This document shows positions 34,971 to 43,928 of a stretch of DNA of 56,440 bases, piece after piece. Position 1 is the stretch's first letter. Each line of letters starts with the position of its first letter. Source of the DNA: Holophagaceae bacterium. GTDB lineage: Bacteria; Acidobacteriota; Holophagae; Holophagales; Holophagaceae. The notes under the pieces are model-generated. The model was not told the DNA's origin, did no database searches, and saw only the letters and a program-made list of their open reading frames with translations. Where the stretch lies: positions 1-56,440 of the forward strand of contig PLUC01000230.1 in the NCBI GenBank assembly GCA_003165415.1. Reading direction: 5' to 3'. Both the position numbers and the translations under genes were made by a program.

Positions 34971-36581
34971 ATGGGCAGCCTATTGCTGGTCAATGGACAA
35001 ATCCATACGCAGGATCCGGCCTGCGCCGGAGCCACCGCGGTCGCCATCCGCGACGGGCGGTTCTTGGCAGTGGGAGGCGACGAGGTGCGGGCGGCGGCCG
35101 GGCCCGGCGCGCGGGTGATCGACCTGGGCGGCCGGCGGGTGCTCCCGGGCCTGACCGACGCTCATTTTCACTATTACGACTGGGCCCTTGGCCGCCAGCG
35201 CGTCTCGCTGACCGGGGTGCCGTCCTTGGCCGACCTGCAGGCGCGGGTGGCCGCCGCGGTCCGCGCAGCCGCCCCGGGCGCCTGGATTCTGGGATTGAAC
35301 TGGAATGAGAACGAATGGAGTGAGCGGCGCCTTCCGGCCCGAGATGCCTTGGACCAGGTCGCCCCGGATCATCCGGTGCTACTCTGGCGCACAGGCCTGC
35401 ACTTGGCCCTGGTCAACTCCGAAGCCTTGCGCCGGGCAGGGATCGGTCCCGGCCATACCGACCCCCCCATGGGCGTGATCGACAAGGACGCCGCCGGCCG
35501 GCCCACGGGCATCCTGCGCGACCTGGCCATCAACCTGGTCACGGCGCGGGTTCCCGACAGGTCGGACACCGAGGTGGCCCGCGCCTTCCAGGACGGCTTC
35601 GGGATCCTGAACCGGATCGGTCTCACCGGGATCCAGGACCAGCGCCTGATGGGAGCCCCGGAGGGAGCCCAGGCGTTTCGGGTATGGCAGGCCCTCAGGG
35701 CCGAGGGCGCATCCACCTTGCGGGTCTGGATGAACCTCCCGGGTGAGCGGCTGGAGGAGGCCATCGCCCTGGGCCTGCGCACCGGCATGGGCGATGACTG
35801 CCTGCGGGTGGGACACTGCAAGTACTTCGCCGACGGCGCCCAGGGGGTGCACTCCGCCTGGATGCTCGAGCCGTACGCGGACGAACCCACCACCGGCCTG
35901 CCGCTTACCCCCATGGACGCCATCGAGGACGCCCTGCGCAAGGCCAACGCCGCTGGGCTGGCCATCTCCGTACACGCCATCGGCGACCGGGCCAACCGGG
36001 AACTTTCCCTGGTGTTCCAGCGGGTCCTGGAGCAGGGACTGCCCTCCCAGGTGCCGCCCCTGGCGCCGCACCGCATCGAGCACATGCAGCTGATCCACCC
36101 CGAGGACCTGGCCCGGGTCAGCCGGCTGGGGGTGGCTTCCTCGGTGCAGCCCATGTCGGTGACCGACGACATCCCGATGATGGCGCCCACCATCGGCCCG
36201 CGCACTTGCTTCGCCCACGCCTGGAGATCGATGCTCGACGCCGGAGTGCTTCTCGCCTTCGGCTCGGATTGCCCGGTGTCCGATCCCAACCCGTTCAAGG
36301 GCATTCACGCGGCGGTGACCCGCCGCCGGGCCAACGGCAGCCCCCGGGAGGGCTGGCACCCGGAACAGCGGATCACCTTGGAGGAGGCGGTCTGGGCGTA
36401 CTCCATGGGGCCCGCCAAGGTCACCGGTCGGGACCGGAACCAGGGCAGCATCAGCCCCGGCAAACTGGCCGACCTGGTGGTGCCCGACCAGGACATCCTG
36501 ACCATCGACCCCATGGCGATCCAGGAGGTCAAACCGGCCTTGACGGTGTTCGGCGGCCAGGTGGTGTTCGAAGCCATGTGA
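34971..36581 (+). CDS. amidohydrolase (YtcJ-like)
   Basis: LLLVNGQIHTQDPACAGATAVAIRDGRFLAVGG...VLPGLTDAHFHYYD...LGLNWNENEWSE...HAIGDRANRELSLVF...GSDCPVSDPNPFKGIHAAVTRR. Confidence 0.9.
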   Translation: MGSLLLVNGQIHTQDPACAGATAVAIRDGRFLAVGGDEVRAAAGPGARVIDLGGRRVLPGLTDAHFHYYDWALGRQRVSLTGVPSLADLQARVAAAVRAAAPGAWILGLNWNENEWSERRLPARDALDQVAPDHPVLLWRTGLHLALVNSEALRRAGIGPGHTDPPMGVIDKDAAGRPTGILRDLAINLVTARVPDRSDTEVARAFQDGFGILNRIGLTGIQDQRLMGAPEGAQAFRVWQALRAEGASTLRVWMNLPGERLEEAIALGLRTGMGDDCLRVGHCKYFADGAQGVHSAWMLEPYADEPTTGLPLTPMDAIEDALRKANAAGLAISVHAIGDRANRELSLVFQRVLEQGLPSQVPPLAPHRIEHMQLIHPEDLARVSRLGVASSVQPMSVTDDIPMMAPTIGPRTCFAHAWRSMLDAGVLLAFGSDCPVSDPNPFKGIHAAVTRRRANGSPREGWHPEQRITLEEAVWAYSMGPAKVTGRDRNQGSISPGKLADLVVPDQDILTIDPMAIQEVKPALTVFGGQVVFEAM

Positions 36582-36589
36582 ATCCCGTG

Positions 36590-36957
36590 ACATCGAAGTT
36601 CCGGGGGACTTGATTGGATGACGTTCGGTGGGCAGGAATCCGCAGGCCTGTTGGCCCGGACGTTGAACGCTTTTCCCGGGGAGGATCCGATCTCCACGAA
36701 CTCCACCGTGGTCAGGCTTTATTAATCTAAATATTCTAATTAATTGACTTAAATAATAAAAAAAACATTTGTCCGCACTTGACAGGGAATGGATTCGTCA
36801 TAAATTGTTATAAACAAGCCCATAAATGGATCCATTTAAAAACCCGTTTCCCGATCCGATCCATCATCGCTGAGTTCGGCGTTCATTGATTTTGTAACTA
36901 ATTAACTCAGGGAGAGTTAAATGAATGTATTGCTTCTAGGGGTCGGCCTCCAGGGCA
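36590..36957 (+). repeat. inverted duplication copy A (promoter region plus first codons of saccharopine dehydrogenase-like gene)
   Basis: Matches the reverse complement of ~43362-43600, allowing for a ~130-bp internal deletion in the other copy. Confidence 0.85.
36823..36838. promoter_or_regulatory. 16-bp palindrome TAAATGGATCCATTTA, candidate operator
   Basis: Perfect palindrome upstream of 36921; conserved in the inverted copy at 43482-43497. Confidence 0.5.
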
Positions 36958-38141
36958 AAGCGGCCCTGCATGATCTGGTGACAAGCGGGGTAGAGGCGAT
37001 CGTCGCGGCGGATCTCGACCATGAAGCCCTGGCCGGATACTGCCAATCCCAAGGCTACGGAGGGCGAGTCCGGTGCGAACGGGTGGATGCTGCCAATCCG
37101 GAAAGTGTGGAACGGCTGCTCGACCTGAAACCAGACGTGGTCATCGACCTGCTTCCAGCGAAATTCTGCCCCATGCTGGTCCATCTGGCGGTCAAACACA
37201 AAACCCATCTTGTCAACACTTACTACGTATCCCCGGAGATCAAGGCGCTTTCGGCCGAGGCGGTTGACAACGGAGTCACGATCCTGCCGGAATTCGGGAT
37301 GGACCCGGGAATCGACTTGGTCTGCCTTGGTCACACGGTGCGCTGCCTGGACACGGTCGAAGGCCTGGCCAGCTACGGGGCCGGCTTCCCGGAACCGGCA
37401 GCCGCAAACAACCCCATCAAGTACAAGGTGACCTGGACCTTCGAGGGAGTCCTGAATTCCTATATGCGGCCCGGTCAGTTCATTCGGAATGGGAAGATCA
37501 TCACCTTCAGTGGAAGGGAGATGTTCTCGCCCGAATACTTGCATCGGCTCAATCTGGAGGGTCTCGGAGAGCTGGAGGCCTTCCCGAACGGGGATGCACT
37601 GAAATACCTTGAACTGCTGAATCTGAGCAGCACGTCCGTGAAGAACATGGGGCGGTTCGTATTGCGCTGGCCCGGTCACAGCGCATTCTGGAAGACCTTG
37701 GTCGACCTCAAGATGCTCGACGAGGGAAGCATCGAAGTGGACGGCGTGGCGGTGGATCGGCGGAAATTCCTGATGGCCAGCATGGAACCGCTCCTGCATT
37801 ACGGCCCGGGGGAACGGGATGTGGCGGTCATCCGGATCGACGCGGTAGGGCTCAAGGACGGCAAGAGGATCCGGGTGGTTACCGACTGCATCGATTTCAG
37901 GGATTTGAAGACCGGTTTCACGGCCATGACCCGGACCGTCGGTTTCACCACCAGCATCGGCGCCCAGATGATCGGGAGGGGGCAGCTCCGGAAGCGGGGA
38001 ATCCTGACGCCGGTGAGCGACGTGCCATTTGATCTATTCGCCGAGGAACTGAGGGGACGCAATATCGAGGTCCATACGAAAATATCTCCGGTTTCGGCGA
38101 ATGGGGACCAGGGTGCCTTCCCCCGGGCGGGAACATGGTGA
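36921..38141 (+). CDS. saccharopine dehydrogenase family protein
   Basis: MNVLLLGVGLQGKAALHDLVTSGVEAIVAADLD...VVIDLLPAKFCPMLVHLAVKHKTHLVNTYYVSPEIKAL...GMDPGIDLVCLG. Confidence 0.88.
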   Translation: MNVLLLGVGLQGKAALHDLVTSGVEAIVAADLDHEALAGYCQSQGYGGRVRCERVDAANPESVERLLDLKPDVVIDLLPAKFCPMLVHLAVKHKTHLVNTYYVSPEIKALSAEAVDNGVTILPEFGMDPGIDLVCLGHTVRCLDTVEGLASYGAGFPEPAAANNPIKYKVTWTFEGVLNSYMRPGQFIRNGKIITFSGREMFSPEYLHRLNLEGLGELEAFPNGDALKYLELLNLSSTSVKNMGRFVLRWPGHSAFWKTLVDLKMLDEGSIEVDGVAVDRRKFLMASMEPLLHYGPGERDVAVIRIDAVGLKDGKRIRVVTDCIDFRDLKTGFTAMTRTVGFTTSIGAQMIGRGQLRKRGILTPVSDVPFDLFAEELRGRNIEVHTKISPVSANGDQGAFPRAGTW

Positions 38142-38468
38142 CCTTTGGACCAGGAAAAGGGCATGGCCAGTCTGACCCTCGGAATGTCCCACCGTGCCTA
38201 TGCATCAAAAACCAGGGTTTGACAGCCAACCAGAATATCAATAGCATGCAAGCGTCATCCCCCCTCTTTTTTACCTACGCGCCGCCGCTACGGGCATTCC
38301 AGGCCTTAGGTATATCCAGAGCCAAGTTCCATGCGAGGCCGCTAGACAGGCTGTCTTCCATTTCCCCGGACTTCCGTTCAAGGGTCGCCTTCCATCCGGA
38401 AGTCCCGCAGGTTTCCAACCCTGAGCCGTGCAATCGTGCCACGGTTCCAAGTCCTAAAGGAGAAACTT

Positions 38469-39647
38469 ATGGCTATCTGCTCCACCCTGAAAATGGGAGT
38501 GACGAGTCTCATCCTCGCGGCCGCACTGCCCCTGTGTGCGGCCTCGAAAGGGACGCTGGTCATCGGCCACTGCACGACCATGACCGGGTCTGACGCCTAC
38601 GTCGCCCCCGGCGCGGTTCCGGCTCTGGAAGACGAGGTGGCGAAGATCAATGCCGCCGGCGGCATCAATGGCTGGATGCTGAAGATCATCGCCTACGACA
38701 GCCAGGGCCTGCCGGCCGAAGCCGTGGCCATCACCCATCGCATGATCGACCAGGACAAAGTCATCGCCATCGTCGGCCCCAGCAACTCGGGTTCGGGCAT
38801 CCCCATGGCCAGAATCGCCGACGCGTCCCACGTGCCCATCATCGCCACCACGGCCACCAACGTCAATGTCACCGTGGACGAGTCGGGCAAGGTGCATCCG
38901 TACATGTTCCGGGTGTGTTTCATCGACTCGTACCAGGGCACAGCCCTGGCCGACTACTGCTACAACAAGCTGGGCAAGCGCAAGGCGGCCTTCATCACCG
39001 ACGTGGCCTCCCCCTATACCGTGGCCCTGCACCAGTTCTTCAAGGACCGCTTCACCAAGCTCGGCGGTCAGGTGGTGGTTGACGAAGGCTACAACAGGGG
39101 TGACCAGGAATTCCGCGCCCAGCTGTCCAAGGTGAAGGCCTCCAAGGCCGACGTGCTGGTGGCCTGCGCCGACAACTACAAGGACCCCGGTCTGATGGCC
39201 AAGCAGGGCAAGGCTCTCGGCCTGAAAATCCAGATGGTCGGCGGCGACGGCTGGATGGTGGAGGATATCCTCCCTTACGCCAGCAAGGAACTGGACGGCG
39301 CGTTCTTCACCACCATCGCCTCGGTGGATGACCCGGCCTTCGCCAAGTTCAACGCCGCATACAAGCAGGCGCATCCCGGCAAGGAAGCGAACATCTGGGG
39401 CTACCTGGGCCTCGACTGCATGAAGATCATCGAGAACGGCATCAAGCAGGTCACCGCCAACGGCGGCGCCTGGAGCCAAGAGAAATTCCGGGACGTGATC
39501 GAGAACGCCAAGGACCTGCCGGTCTTTACCGCCCCCAAGTTCAACTTCGAAAAGGCCACCCACAACCCTTACAACAAGCCCGTCCTGATGATCCAGATCA
39601 AGGATGGCAAGTTCAAGCCCATGGAATCCTGGGCTCCTAAGAGCTAG
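38469..39647 (+). CDS. branched-chain amino acid-type ABC transporter substrate-binding protein
   Basis: Signal peptide; GTLVIGHCTTMTGSDAYVAPGAVPALEDEVAKINAAGGINGWMLKIIAYDSQGLPAEAVAITHRMIDQDKVIAIVGPSNSGSG. Confidence 0.93.
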   Translation: MAICSTLKMGVTSLILAAALPLCAASKGTLVIGHCTTMTGSDAYVAPGAVPALEDEVAKINAAGGINGWMLKIIAYDSQGLPAEAVAITHRMIDQDKVIAIVGPSNSGSGIPMARIADASHVPIIATTATNVNVTVDESGKVHPYMFRVCFIDSYQGTALADYCYNKLGKRKAAFITDVASPYTVALHQFFKDRFTKLGGQVVVDEGYNRGDQEFRAQLSKVKASKADVLVACADNYKDPGLMAKQGKALGLKIQMVGGDGWMVEDILPYASKELDGAFFTTIASVDDPAFAKFNAAYKQAHPGKEANIWGYLGLDCMKIIENGIKQVTANGGAWSQEKFRDVIENAKDLPVFTAPKFNFEKATHNPYNKPVLMIQIKDGKFKPMESWAPKS

Positions 39648-39663
39648 CATTCCTCACTTCCCT

Positions 39664-39697
39664 GACCCGGCGGGCCGTGAGGTCCGCCGGGTCTTTT
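39664..39697. terminator. bidirectional terminator between convergent genes
   Basis: gacccggcgg-gccgtgaggt-ccgccgggtc followed by tttt. Confidence 0.8.
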
Positions 39698-40424
39698 AGT
39701 GAATGATGCCCAGGTAGCTGGCCTGCACCCGAGGATCCGCCAGGAGGTCCTGGCCGCGGCCTTCGAGGGAGATGTTACCGGTTTCCAGGACGTAGGCGCG
39801 GTGGGACAGCTCCAGGGCCAGGCTGGCGTTCTGCTCCACCAGCAGGATGGTGAGCCCCATCTCCTTGTTCAGGCGGACGATCCGTTCGAACAGGGCGTCG
39901 ATGACCACCGGCGCCAGGCCCAGGGAGGGCTCGTCCAGCATGAGCAGCTTGGGATGGGACATGAGCGCCCGGGCCACGGCCAGCATCTGCTGCTCGCCCC
40001 CGGAGAGGGTGCCACCGCGCTGGTACAGGCGCTCCTTGAGGATGGGGAACAGGGAGTAAATGCCCTCCAGGGTGCGGTCGATCTCCTTCTTGTCGGTCCG
40101 GGTGTAAGCGCCCGCCAAGAGGTTCTGGCGCACGGAGAGCGGCGCGAAGATGCGCCGGCCTTCGGGCACCAGGGTGATCCCGGCCCTGACCGTCCGGTGG
40201 GCGGCCTTGGGCACCGGGACGCCTTCGAAGAAGATGGTGCCGGAACTGGGGCGGTGGACCGAGGCGATGGCCCGGAGCAGGGTGGACTTGCCGGCGCCGT
40301 TGGCGCCGATCACCGAGACGATCTCGCCCTGGTTCACGTGCAGGCTGACCCCGTGCAGGGCGCGGATGCCCCCGTAGTGCACTTCGACCTGGTTCACTTC
40401 GAGCAGGGTGCTGTCAGTGGACAT
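39696..40424 (-). CDS. branched-chain amino acid ABC transporter ATP-binding protein (LivF-like)
   Basis: Walker A GANGAGKSTLL, LSGGEQQMLAVARAL, LLMLDEPSLGLAP. Confidence 0.93.
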   Translation of the reverse strand: MSTDSTLLEVNQVEVHYGGIRALHGVSLHVNQGEIVSVIGANGAGKSTLLRAIASVHRPSSGTIFFEGVPVPKAAHRTVRAGITLVPEGRRIFAPLSVRQNLLAGAYTRTDKKEIDRTLEGIYSLFPILKERLYQRGGTLSGGEQQMLAVARALMSHPKLLMLDEPSLGLAPVVIDALFERIVRLNKEMGLTILLVEQNASLALELSHRAYVLETGNISLEGRGQDLLADPRVQASYLGIIH

Positions 40425-41217
40425 TCTTCCTCTCCCCCAGGTAGGCCTTAATGACCTGCGGATCGTTCTGGATTTGTTCCGGGCCGCCTGTGGCGAGGTT
40501 GGCGCCCAGCTGCATCACGTAGATGCGGGATCGCCGGCATAGGTCCATCACCACTGCCATGTGGTGCTCGATCATAATGATGGTGTAGCCCTGAGACTCG
40601 TGGATCTGGCGGATGAGATTGACCAGGTCCTTGCATTCGTCCTCGTTCATGCCCGCGGCCGGCTCGTCCAGGAGCAGGATGCGCGGCGAGGCGGCCATGG
40701 CCCGGGCGATCTCCAGGCGGCGCTGGAGGCCGTAGGGCAGGCTTCCGGCCCTGGCGTGGGCGAACTTCTCCAGGCCCACGGTCTCCAGCAGTTGGTGCGC
40801 CCGGGCCCGGGACTCCTGTTGCTTCCGGCGCGCCCGGGGCAGCCGCACGAAGGCCTCGAACAGCGAGTACTGCGGCGCGCTGTGGATGCTCAGCTCGACG
40901 TTCTCATACGCAGTCATGAAGGGGAACAGGCGGATGTTCTGGAAGGTGCGGCTGATCCCCCGGTGGCAGAGGCGGTCCGGGGACAGCCCGCGCAGGTTCT
41001 TCCCCTCCATCAGGATCTGCCCGGACGTGGCATGGTAGGCGTTGGTGATGAGGTTGAAGACGGTGGTCTTGCCGGCGCCGTTGGGGCCGATCAGGCCCAC
41101 CAGTTCGCCCGGTGCCACGGCCATGTTGAAGCTGTTGACGGCGCGCACCCCACCGAAGTCCACGGTCAGGTCGCGCAGCTCGAGGATGGGCGTGGAAGAA
41201 GGAGTTTGGGAGTCCAT
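40414..41217 (-). CDS. branched-chain amino acid ABC transporter ATP-binding protein (LivG-like)
   Basis: GPNGAGKTTVFNLITNAYHATSGQILMEGKNLRGLSPDRLCHRGISRTFQNIRLF; LPYGLQRRLEIARAMAASPRILLLDEPAAGMNEDE. Confidence 0.93.
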   Translation of the reverse strand: MDSQTPSSTPILELRDLTVDFGGVRAVNSFNMAVAPGELVGLIGPNGAGKTTVFNLITNAYHATSGQILMEGKNLRGLSPDRLCHRGISRTFQNIRLFPFMTAYENVELSIHSAPQYSLFEAFVRLPRARRKQQESRARAHQLLETVGLEKFAHARAGSLPYGLQRRLEIARAMAASPRILLLDEPAAGMNEDECKDLVNLIRQIHESQGYTIIMIEHHMAVVMDLCRRSRIYVMQLGANLATGGPEQIQNDPQVIKAYLGERKNVH

Positions 41218-41219
41218 GG

Positions 41220-42122
41220 CTACTCCATGCCAGAGGCGGGATTGCGCCGCCAGAGCCGGGTGATCCATCGGGAGTTCATCTGCACGTAGCCGAACAGGCC
41301 CTCGGGCCGGAACACCATCACCACCACGAACAGCAGCCCGTAGACGATGAAGCGGTATATGGCGAAGGTCAGCAGCAACTGGGGCACCGCCACGATCAGG
41401 ATCGCCGTGATGGTCGGGCCGATCAGCGACTGGATCCCGCCGAACACCACCGCCGCCAGCAAGTCCGAGGAACGCTGGATGCCGAAGAAGGACGGGTTGA
41501 TGTAGCCGAAGTAGAAGGCCAGCAAGGCGCCCCCAATCGCGGCCAGGAAGGCGCTCACGAACAGCGCCAGGAGCTTGGTGCGCAGCAGGTCCACGCCCAT
41601 CATCTGGGCGGCGGCCTCGTCCTGGCGGATGGCGATGCAGTTCATCCCGTACTGGGAGGTGACGAACATGTGGGTCACCCACAGGGCGATCAGGCACACC
41701 AGCACCACCACCGCCCAGTCCGGCAGGAAGGTCATGTCCTTCAGGAGTGGCAGGTCCATGTAACCGTAGGCGCCGCCCAGCCTGATCTTGCCGATGCTGT
41801 GGATGTTGTTCAGCAGCAGGCGCAAGGCCTCGGCGAAGCCCAGGGTGGCGATGGCGAAGTAGTCGCCGCGCAGCCGGCTGCGGAAGGCCGGGTAGCCGAT
41901 GCCCAGGCTGATGATGCCGGAGAACATGCCTGCCCCCAGCAGGCACGGGACCAGGTGCCAGCCCAGCTCCTTGGCCAGGATCCCGCCCATGTAGGCGCCC
42001 AGGGCCATGAACCCGGCGTGGCCGATGGAGAACAGCCCGGTGTAGCCGGTCAGAACCGCCATGCCCATGACGGCGAGGAGGTTGCACCCGCTTAGAATGG
42101 TGATGGCTTGCAGGTATCCCAT
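41220..42122 (-). CDS. branched-chain amino acid ABC transporter permease (LivM-like)
   Basis: Polytopic; TGYTGLFSIGHAGFMALGAYMGGIL; FGGIQSLIGPTITAILIV. Confidence 0.9.
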   Translation of the reverse strand: MGYLQAITILSGCNLLAVMGMAVLTGYTGLFSIGHAGFMALGAYMGGILAKELGWHLVPCLLGAGMFSGIISLGIGYPAFRSRLRGDYFAIATLGFAEALRLLLNNIHSIGKIRLGGAYGYMDLPLLKDMTFLPDWAVVVLVCLIALWVTHMFVTSQYGMNCIAIRQDEAAAQMMGVDLLRTKLLALFVSAFLAAIGGALLAFYFGYINPSFFGIQRSSDLLAAVVFGGIQSLIGPTITAILIVAVPQLLLTFAIYRFIVYGLLFVVVMVFRPEGLFGYVQMNSRWITRLWRRNPASGME

Positions 42123-42140
42123 GGGTTCAGTCTCCCTGCT

Positions 42141-43022
42141 TCACAGTTTTTCTTCCATGCTCTTGCCCATGATGCCGTTGGGCAGGAACAGGAGCATGAC
42201 GATCAGGAACGCGAACGAGAACATGTCCCGGTAGGTGGAGGAGATGTAGCCGGCCACGAGGGTCTCCAGCACGCCTAGGATCATGCTCCCTATGACGGCG
42301 CCCGGCAGGCTCCCCAGCCCGCCGATGATGCTGGCGATCATGGCCTTGATGGTGATGCTGCCCATGGTCGGGTAGACGGCGTACTTCATGCCGAAGAACA
42401 GCCCTGCCACGGAGGACAGCACACCGGTGATGGTGAACACCGCGATGGCCACGGCGTTGTTGTTGATGCCCATCAGGGAGGCGGTGAGGATGTCCACGCT
42501 GCTGGCCAGGATGCCCAGGCCCAGCTTGGTCCGGTACAGGAATCCCCACAGCAGCACCAGGACCGCGGCGGAGATGACCATGGCGATCAGGTCCATGCGG
42601 CCGATGGAGATGCCCCCCAAGAAGATGGGCTCCAGGTCTTCGAATGGGAACCGGCGGAACAGCCCGCCGTAGATGAGGTTGAGGGTGTTGACGATGGCCA
42701 GGTTGACGCCCATGGCCGAGATCATCATGAACAGCCTGGGCGCCTTGCGCAGCCGCAGGGGCCGGTAGGAGGTGGTCTCCACGGTCACCGACAGCGCGAC
42801 GGTGAGGCAGATGGAGATGATCACCGCCAGCCAGAGCGGCAGAGCCAGGGAGATGATGGCGCTGAACCCCATGAAGGTGCCGAACACCATGAACCCGTCA
42901 AAGGCCCAGTTGGTGAAGTTGTACACGCTGTAGACCAGCGCATAGCCAACGGCCAGCAACGAGTAGATGGCTCCGATGGAGATCCCGCTGACCAGCTGCT
43001 GTTGAAACAGTTCCCAATCCAT
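42141..43022 (-). CDS. branched-chain amino acid ABC transporter permease (LivH-like)
   Basis: MDWELFQQQLVSGISIGAIYSLLAVGYALVYSVYNFTNWAFDGFMVFGTF; IGGLGSLPGAVIGSMILGVLETL. Confidence 0.9.
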   Translation of the reverse strand: MDWELFQQQLVSGISIGAIYSLLAVGYALVYSVYNFTNWAFDGFMVFGTFMGFSAIISLALPLWLAVIISICLTVALSVTVETTSYRPLRLRKAPRLFMMISAMGVNLAIVNTLNLIYGGLFRRFPFEDLEPIFLGGISIGRMDLIAMVISAAVLVLLWGFLYRTKLGLGILASSVDILTASLMGINNNAVAIAVFTITGVLSSVAGLFFGMKYAVYPTMGSITIKAMIASIIGGLGSLPGAVIGSMILGVLETLVAGYISSTYRDMFSFAFLIVMLLFLPNGIMGKSMEEKL

Positions 43023-43271
43023 GCAACGCTCCTTCGACGAGTGGGAGGCTGGCGATCCGCCAGCCGGCATCCCGGTCTGAAACCATGGTTTGAATAATTG
43101 ACTGCCAGGCAGGACTAGAAAATAGCCGCAGATCACAACCCCAGGCGCGATACGACTTCAGCTGGCAGGACCGTTCGCGTTACATGCTGTTGGAATTTCA
43201 ATTTTGGAACACTATACAACAAAATTGGCCGCCGGCCGAGCCCATTGCTTTGCCTGGATCCAAGGTGTTCC

Positions 43272-43358
43272 ATGAAGACCTTCGCAACCAGCCGTGAGTC
43301 GGTCCAGGCCAACCCAGTCTGGCCGACCAAGCTTACCGGCGGTTGGAGGAGATGAACG
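43272..43358 (+). pseudogene. GntR-family regulator N-terminal fragment (frameshifted)
   Basis: MKTFATSRESVQANP in one frame, SLADQAYRRLEEM in another; then abuts the inverted repeat copy. Confidence 0.45.
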
Positions 43359-43361
43359 CAT

Positions 43362-43600
43362 TTGTCCTGGAGGCCGACCCCTAGCAGCAATACATTCATT
43401 TAACTCTCCCTGAATTAATTAGTTACGAAATAAATGAACACCGAACTCAGTGATGATGGATCGGATCGGGAAACGGATTTTTAAATGGATCCATTTATGG
43501 GTTTGGCTATAACAATTTATGACAAATCCATTTCCTGTCAAGTGCGGATTCCTGTGCACCGAACGTCATCCAATCAGGTCCCCTTGGACTTCGATGTCAG
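43362..43600 (-). repeat. inverted duplication copy B (promoter region plus truncated first codons of saccharopine dehydrogenase-like gene)
   Basis: Reverse complement nearly identical to 36590-36957; encodes MNVLLLGVGLQDK then diverges. Confidence 0.85.
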
Positions 43601-43654
43601 CGCTGATGTAGACCCTGCTCCCGCCGGGCTCCCTTCCCTCAGGCAGCCCAGATA

Positions 43655-43825
43655 GGTGTTGGCATTGCAGTGAGTGTAGTAGTCGATGACGGCATCCATC
43701 ACCGGTCGGGGCACCTGGGTGCCCCCGGGACCGTCAAAGAAGGCAAGGGGCTGGCCTTTCTGGGTCCGCCGAAGGGCGGGGAAGGCTGTCCGGCAAGTGC
43801 TCAGGGTCAGGTTGGCAATGGACAT
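43655..43825 (-). pseudogene. cysteine desulfurase-like/aminotransferase class V N-terminal fragment
   Basis: TLSTCRTAFPALRRTQKGQPLAFFDGPGGTQVPRPVMDAVIDYYTHCNANT, then loss of family similarity. Confidence 0.7.
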
Positions 43826-43928
43826 AAATATCTCGCCAGGAATGGATTATCATAGTCTATCCGGTCTCTGGTATAGTATTGGCATCCTTTTGATATCCTA
43901 GCCTTTCCTCCCACCAACGGAGACTCCC

